From NCBI RefSeq assembly GCF_024139115.2, contig NW_026943189.1, forward strand, positions 248,001-312,000: 64,000 bases of DNA, written 5' to 3'. The notes under the pieces were generated by a model. It saw only the letters and a list, made by a program, of their open reading frames with translations. It was not told the origin of the DNA and did not search any database. The number at the start of each line of letters is the position of its first letter. The first letter of the stretch is position 1. The stretch is from Armigeres subalbatus (Eukaryota > Arthropoda > Insecta > Diptera > Culicidae). Positions 58,007 through 64,000 of the stretch are shown here, in pieces. The translations under genes were made by a program, and so were the position numbers.

Positions 58007-58442
58007 CCCTAATGCACTGAAAGTGTTAATAAATAGTCAGCAATGTTTGTAACAAATGATTAAACATTATTTGAGTGCTCATAAGAATAATTTGCCCCTC
58101 TTTACACTTTATTACATGCCGAGAGAGCACATTCCCTTTATGTGTAACGTGACTTGTGTATGCACAACTCGTTGACATTTCCATTGACGGAAAAGCTTTA
58201 AGTTTCTACGCCGGTGTACTCTGGGTCCATATTTGTTTTTCATTATTTTAGTTCCTACTAAAAAGGGGTTTGTCAGCTATAAATTACACAGTACGCAGTT
58301 GAAGAGCGAAGTGAAGGACGTTGGCAACAGAAAAAAATACATAATCCCCGGTTGGACCTTAAGTGCAGCTCTCGACCAAAGGTGAGCTCACACCAGGAGA
58401 AGGATTACATAAAGTATAGTTAACATGTACTGAAATACTCAC
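58007..58442. other. Intron sequence next to the host exon
   Basis: No repeat or gene recognised. It follows the 5' splice site of the exon on the minus strand. Confidence 0.5.
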
Positions 58443-58609
58443 TGCCGAATCTGCGGAAGTATTAGCGCCGAGGTGTGTTTGCATGCTTCCACGCAGGATC
58501 GTCGCAATTTCCGGATTTTTTCACGTAGTTCCGGACAGTCCCGTGCCTGACCGACGTGTATTAGCAGATCTCTGAACAGTGCCACTTCGCTGTTGATTTC
58601 CAGGATAAG
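58443..58609 (-). CDS. Internal exon of an RGS7-binding-protein (R7BP/R9AP) family gene
   Basis: On the minus strand a 167-bp open segment lies between ttacag (acceptor, 58610 onward) and gtgagt (donor, 58437-58442). It encodes 55 codons plus two bases and has no stop. The product contains EINSEVALFRDLLIHVG, then RDCPELREKIRKLR and CVEACKHTS. This matches the conserved N-terminal helix of R7BP, which I know to have the pattern LVQEFN-QVALYRELVISIG, then CPSLRAEM-K-R-KGC-MA. The family anchors R7-type RGS-Gbeta5 complexes to membranes and tunes G-protein deactivation in neurons and photoreceptors. Base composition is more GC-balanced than the surroundings. The neighbouring exons were not found, so the introns are long and filled with transposons. 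The splice-site frames (start phase 0, end phase 2) are read from sequence; the function is by homology. Confidence 0.85.
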
Positions 58610-60707
58610 CTGTAATTAGCGAGAAAAGATGTTGAAAGCAAATTAGTTGTATTTTGTAGCTGATTCAAAGCCCCAATAAATCTTACTAAAACTAGGTATG
58701 TATACATGATACGTAATGTGATTTGAATTGATTTCCATGCAGCAAAAGTTGAATTCGCTAGATGTAAAACTTGCATGTTTTCATTAGCATCTATTGTAGA
58801 GTGCAGTGCATGTGGAGTAGCATTTCGTGCACGGCGGATAAAGCCAACCATCATCAGCCTGCATTCGAATATGCTACAGATACTCCGCTTGGGTAGCTTT
58901 TATTAGTGGAAATACAATGTAAACCACACGAGAGCATAGAACAGCGAACCGAACCGTTGTTGCTGTTGGATGAGGTAAATTGAAAGCTCGAACACGGCGC
59001 AAACATTTCGGAATCCGCTGCCAGCGCTGATGGTGGATCGGCTAACTTTATGGTTTCATGATGTTGATGTTGCTCATATTTAGGTTAACCTGCTGTTGAA
59101 GGAGCTCGCTAGGGGGAGGCAATCTCTGGCCAATGGCGTTTAATTAAAACTACAAGTGGTGCTGGAAACGGAAATGGAAATATCGTGTTGGGAATTATAG
59201 TTATTAAATTCCACATAATAAAATGGCGCTTATACAGACAGGTTTTGTTACGCTACATTAATTGCATTTTAGAATTTCAAACAATGTAAAGTACGTTCAA
59301 ATTTTTGAACTGTACAGTCAGAGCTCTTCAGGGATTATTATATTTATGGAGTGAGCACGAAGTGTATGGAATTTGCTTGCCATGAACATGTGAAAGAAAT
59401 GTAATTAGGTAGCGAGTTAAATCATATATCCGATCTGATGTAACCAGCATATAGGCACGTACTAATAGCAAATTCGAGCCTCACCGTATCATATGTGAAA
59501 CCCTCCAGAAGGTTATTTCACCGTAAGTAATAAAAAAGGCATACCACGATTTAATGGTTTGGAAATAATAAATCTCGTTCAATGATGCAGCTACAAATAT
59601 GTGGACAATTTGACCCGTGCTTCAACTCGTTTACTGCAGTACAATTTCTGAAAGTACGAAAAGACAACAATTTTCGAATATTGATTCCATCGAAAGTAAA
59701 TCAATTTACTTGGGTAGCATTATTGCAAAAATCTGAATTACTGATCATATGCAAAAAGGTATAACACTTCCATGAAGTGGCACACCACATTCATATCTTA
59801 ATTACTGCAAAATGTACATATTATCATGTACTCCCTTAAACAGGAATAAATTCACTGGGTATACAAAATTGTGCTGGTCATTATTTTCCATTTTCAGTAC
59901 CTAATGAAGCCGTTCAAATACATACATAATGTAATAATTCGAATTGAGTTTACTTTCCTTCCGCACACGCTTTTCATTTTGTTGAATGCAACAAATAGGC
60001 ACATGGTGCAGGGAAAGCATTTCCGCTAATTATTGGTCTTCGCCTTGTTTTAAACAAGCTTGCACTGAGGAAAGTTCACGCAGAACTAGTCGAAGTTGTC
60101 AACAGTATTTAGTTACAGACACGTCATGTTGGATACTGATTATACGTTTGAAATCGAATGCTTTTTCGTGTGTGTGCTTAATATGTTAGGTGATGGTAGG
60201 TGGAAAAATGTAGTATTTGCCATAATTAAAAGATTGAAATTATTTGTGTAACAGTTGAACTTCTAGTTGAGTTGTCAAAAAGTAATCTCTACTGATTAAG
60301 GCGATAGCTGAAAATCGCCCAGGATGGAAACCTTTCAATTCGGCCCTTCGGCCGGGTATACATGACCCATAAGTAATTATAAATTCAAACGCATTTTCTG
60401 TGGAATATCGGAATAACTTCGAGATCCGCACCCGTTTATATACACACATATATGCAGAAAATCAATTTAAATTATCAATAGCATTCTTTGAGCCTCTGAT
60501 GTGTTTTCATGAAGTTTGAGCAGTCGCATGCCCAGTTTCATTGTAATTGGTTTTATGTCCCCAGCTCTCATCATTTTGACCCCTGAATCCGACCCTGATC
60601 GAAATTTCAGAAGGTAAATTTCAATTGCAAACCGAATTCATTGAGTTACTGATGTGTTTTCTTGAAGTTTGAGAACAGAACTAATTGTGCCCCTGATGTG
60701 TTTTGAT
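58610..60707. other. Intron sequence upstream of the host exon
   Basis: AT-rich, short ORFs only. I looked for a preceding exon of the same gene on the minus strand and saw none. No inverted-end element recognised. Confidence 0.4.
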
Positions 60708-60771
60708 TGGCTGTTCGACCATATTGAGAGTTGACGTAAAGTCAATGTCAACTTCTCTCCACGAACAGCCT
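60708..60771. other. Imperfect hairpin
   Basis: ggctgttcg and gagagttgac pair with gtcaacttctctc and cgaacagcc around an 11-base loop. It stands just before the 5' region of the RTE-like element and could mark its edge. Confidence 0.5.
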
Positions 60772-61934
60772 AGATAGCCGTGTGGTGTCGGCAGCTGGTT
60801 ATCTGGCTAAGAAAAACATTACGGATTGCCTGTTCCAGTGGTAAAAGTCCACCATACAGGTGACCCCTAATTCTCGGTGTGATGCGGCTTTATGCTTACC
60901 GTGCCTACGAATGAATGGTTAGGGAGGTCTAATAAGAACCTAACCGCAAACGGAGCCTGTGAAGCACCAGGGCCCCCTTCACAGTATTTAGCCCTCGCTG
61001 CGCTAACCGTAGTTGGCGTAGTTGACTTTTTGCTTCTCCGAGATAATCGGCTACTCTTATTCAATCTCAACGTGAGGTTAAATAAGAGTGGAGTTAGGAA
61101 TATGTGTTTTACTTAGTTTTCAACAAATTGTCACCTATATGGATTCGCATTATGCGTTTTTTACAATGTACTTTGTGTTTGTCACCTATATGGATTCGCA
61201 TTATGCGTTTTTCACAGTGTACTCTGTGTTTCGTCTTTGACGTTCGGCTTCGGCTACTCTTGTTTAATCTCAACTTGAGGTTAAATAAGGGTGGGGTTAT
61301 GAATATGTTTTTTTACTTAGTTTTTCAACAAATTGTCACCTATATGGATTCGCATTATGCGTTTTTCACAGTGCACTCTGTGTTTCGTCTTTGACGTTCG
61401 GCTTCGGCTACTCTTGTTCAATCTCAACGTGAGGTTCAATAAGAGTGGGGTTATGAATATGTGTTTTACTTAGTTTTTCTCAAATTGTCACCAATGTAGA
61501 TTCGCATTATGCGTTTTTCACAATGTACTTTGTGTCTCTCACCTATATGGATTCACATTATGCGTTTTTCACAGTGCACTCTGTGTTTCGTCTTTGACTT
61601 TCGTGTTTTTGTGACACCTCTCTTTAGTCCCTAGCTGAATGCGTGTGAGTCTACATAATTGGCTTTCCTATAATTGGTATATCATATGCATTTGCATATT
61701 GGGCCAAGGGCTTGACGATCCCTCCCCAGGCCATCTGCGAGTTGTGGGGCTTGCCTAGGATGTGGTGGGGTTTGACAGTGGGCCCTGTTAAACCTCTATA
61801 AAAAGCTGCATGTATCCGCAAGTAGGCCCCACCAAAGCGACCGTGTGCCGCTCAAAGCGCACAAGCCCAAGTCCTGGTGTTAGGTGGGACGCTAAACACC
61901 CCTGACACGACGGCCCTCCGACGAGACAGGAGGT
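60772..61934 (+). promoter_or_regulatory. 5' region of RTE-like LINE copy 7
   Basis: About 1.1 kb upstream of the endonuclease ORF. It includes a GC-balanced leader (60772-61040), a block of tandem monomers (61047-61605) and a second leader (61700-61934). The extent of the true 5' UTR is not certain: the element could start as late as 61.7 kb. Confidence 0.45.
61047..61605 (+). repeat. Three tandem monomers of about 155-203 bp
   Basis: Each starts tcggctactcttgttcaatc and ends cagtgcactctgtgtttcgt plus ctttgacgttcggct. Monomers begin at 61047, 61250 and 61404. Monomers 1 and 3 contain an extra duplicated ~47-bp block (cacctatatggattcgcatt...). Each also carries gaggttaaataagagtgg. Confidence 0.9.
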
Positions 61935-64000
61935 TTGCGCTGGCCCAATAAGCCGCCTAGAAAACCAATCATTACGAACAATATAAGAGATAATGCGACT
62001 CGATATAATCGGCAAAGACCTAGGCGACGAATACAGGATCACGATTGGAAGCTTGGAACATGGAATTGCAAGTCGCTAGGTTTCGCAGGTTGCGATAGGA
62101 TGATCTACGATGAATTACATCCCCGCAACTTCGACGTCGTGGCGCTGCAGGAGATTTGCTGGACAGGACAGAAAGTGTGGAAAAGCGGGCATCGAGCGGC
62201 TACCTTCTACCAAAGCTGTGGCACCACCAACGAGCTGGGAACCGGCTTCATAGTGCTGGGTAAGATGCGCCAACGCGTGATTGGGTGGCAGCCAATCAAC
62301 GCAAGGATGTGCAAGCTGAGGATTAAAGGCCGTTTCTTCAACTATAGCATCATCAACGTGCACTGCCCACACGAAGGGAGACCCGACGACGAGAAAGAAG
62401 CGTTCTACGCACAGCTGGAGCAGACATACGATGGATGCCCACTGCGGGACGTTAAAATCGTCATCGGTGGCATGAATACACAGGTAGGAAGGGAGGAAAT
62501 GTATATACCGGTCATCGGGCCGGATAGTCTGCACACCGTATCGAATGATAACGGCCAACGATGCATAAACTTCGCAGCCTCCCGCGGAATGGTAGTCCGA
62601 AGCACCTTCTTTCCCCGCAAAAATATCCACAAGGCCACATGGAGATCACCTAACCAAGAAACGGAAAACCAAATCGACCACGTTCTAATCGACGGTAAAT
62701 TCTTCTCCGACATCACGAACGTCCGCACTTACCGCAGTGCGAATATTGAATCCGACCACTACCTCGTTGCAGTATGCCTGCGCTCAAAACTCTCGACGGT
62801 GTACAACACGCGTCGAAGTCGGACGCCGCGGCTTAACATTGGGCGGCTACAAGATGGTAGACTAGCCCAAGAATACGCGCAGCAGCTGGAAGTGGCACTT
62901 CCAACGGAAGAGCAGCTAGGCGCAGCGTCTCTTGAAGATGGCTGGAGAGATATTCGATCCGCCATTGGTAGCACCGCAACCGCTGCACTTGGCACGGTGC
63001 CCCCGGATCAGAGAAACGACTGGTATGACGGCGAATGTGAGCAGTTAGTGGAAGAAGAATGCAGCATGGGCGAGATTGCTGCAACACCGCACGAGGGCGA
63101 ACGAGGCTCGATATAAACAGGCGCGGAACAGACAAAACTCGATTTTCCGGAGGAAAAAGCGCCAGCAGGAAGATCGAGACCGTGAAGAAACGGAGCAACT
63201 GTACCGCGCTAATAACACACGAAAGTTCTATGAGAAGTTGAACCGTTCACGTAAGGGCCACGTGCCACAGCCTGATATGTGTAAGGACATAAACGGGAAC
63301 CTTCTTACGAACGAGCGTGAGGTGATCCAAAGGTGGCGGCAGCACTACGAAGAACACCTAAATGGCGATGTGGCAGACGAAGATGGCGGTATGGTGATGG
63401 ACCTGGGAGAACGCGCGCAGGACATAATTCTACCGGCTCCGGATCTCCAGGAAATCCAGGAGGAGATTGGCCGGCTGAAGAACAACAAAGCCCCTGGGGT
63501 TGACCAACTACCAGGAGAGCTTTTTAAACACGGTGGTGAGGCACTGGCTAGAGCGCTGCACTGGGTCATTACCAAGATTTGGGAGGAGGAAGTTTTGCCG
63601 CAGGAGTGGATGGAAGGTGTCGTGTGTCCCATCTACAAAAGGGCGATAAGCTGGATTGTAGCAACTACCGCGCAATCACATTGCTGAACGCCGCCTACAA
63701 GGTACTCTCTCAAATTTTATGCCGTCGACTAGCACCAACTGCAAGGGAGTTCGTGGGGCAGTACCAGGCGGGTTTTATGGGCGAACGCTCCACCACGGAC
63801 CAGGTGTTCGCCATTCGCCAAGTACTGCAGAAATGCCGCGAATACAACGTGCCCACACATCATCTATTCATCGACTTTAAAGCCGCATATGATACAATCG
63901 ATCGGGACCAGCTATGGCAGCTAATGCACGAACACGGTTTTCCGGATAAACTGACACGGTTGATCAAAGCGACGATGGATCGAGTGATGTGCGTAGTTCG
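61935..64000 (+). pseudogene. RTE-like LINE copy 7, endonuclease and RT (best preserved, runs off the edge)
   Basis: ORF 61935-63116 (393 codons) holds an AP-type endonuclease: LGTWNCKSLGF, VVALQEICWTG (catalytic Glu), INVHCPHEGR, IGGMNTQVG, NQIDHVLIDG and ESDHYLVAV (terminal Asp-His). The usual GDMN motif is GGMN, so a catalytic Asp is missing. After a frameshift near 63075 the frame continues (63076-63687) with RWRQHYEEHLNG and NNKAPGVDQLPGELFKHGG (RT entry); after a second near 63645 it reads LNAAYKVLSQI, YQAGFMGERSTTDQVF and DFKAAYDTIDRDQLW (motif A) to the window end. The chosen ATG gives about 40 residues before the endonuclease. Closely related to copy 4. As read, non-functional. Confidence 0.9.

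Overview
This window looks like a piece of a mosquito (Aedes-type) genome. Two copies of a tRNA-derived SINE that I recognise as Feilai (35297-35592 and 40933-41226) point to Aedes; the species cannot be fixed from sequence alone. Almost everything recognisable is transposon, mostly dead and deeply nested. There is no bacterial-style gene organisation and no intact autonomous gene.

The only convincing host coding sequence is one 167-bp exon on the minus strand at 58443-58609. It has canonical splice sites and encodes a segment matching the N-terminal helical region of the RGS7-binding protein (R7BP/R9AP) family. The surrounding DNA therefore probably belongs to long introns or flanks of a neuronal G-protein-regulator gene transcribed leftward.

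Layout. 0.2-5.6 kb: a 5'-truncated RTE-like LINE (+) broken by a fold-back element (443-1728) and by a non-autonomous hAT element (2758-4769) carrying a 23-bp minisatellite. 5.6-14 kb: mostly unannotatable AT-rich DNA with MITEs. 14.1-20.1 kb: a second RTE copy split by a 5.3-kb fold-back element that contains a Helitron-like element, a CCCAAGTA-ended element, a mariner-type MITE, a 60-bp tandem array and a tRNA-like SINE. 20.1-27 kb: an RTE remnant, a GC-rich unidentified island and sparse repeats. 27.2-29.8 kb: a LOA/Loner-like LINE (-) with RT and RNase H. 30.3-37.4 kb: a CR1/Jockey-group LINE (-) interrupted by an RTE copy, which is itself interrupted by a Feilai SINE and a CCCAAGTA element. 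37.7-39.1 kb: a hAT element. 42.1-43.3 kb: a TTAA-flanked fold-back element inside an RTE endonuclease. 44.3-51.2 kb: a 1.8-kb segmental duplication with private insertions in each copy. 51-58 kb: GC-rich patches, palindromes, MITEs and a second hAT/minisatellite relative. 60.8-64 kb: the best preserved RTE-like LINE, with tandem monomers upstream, running off the right edge.

Functionally, the LINEs encode (or encoded) AP-type endonuclease and reverse transcriptase for target-primed retrotransposition. The SINE would have borrowed such machinery, and the MITEs would have been moved by hAT, piggyBac, mariner, Harbinger-like and Helitron enzymes encoded elsewhere. Many nesting events are resolved here by target-site duplications read directly at both edges.
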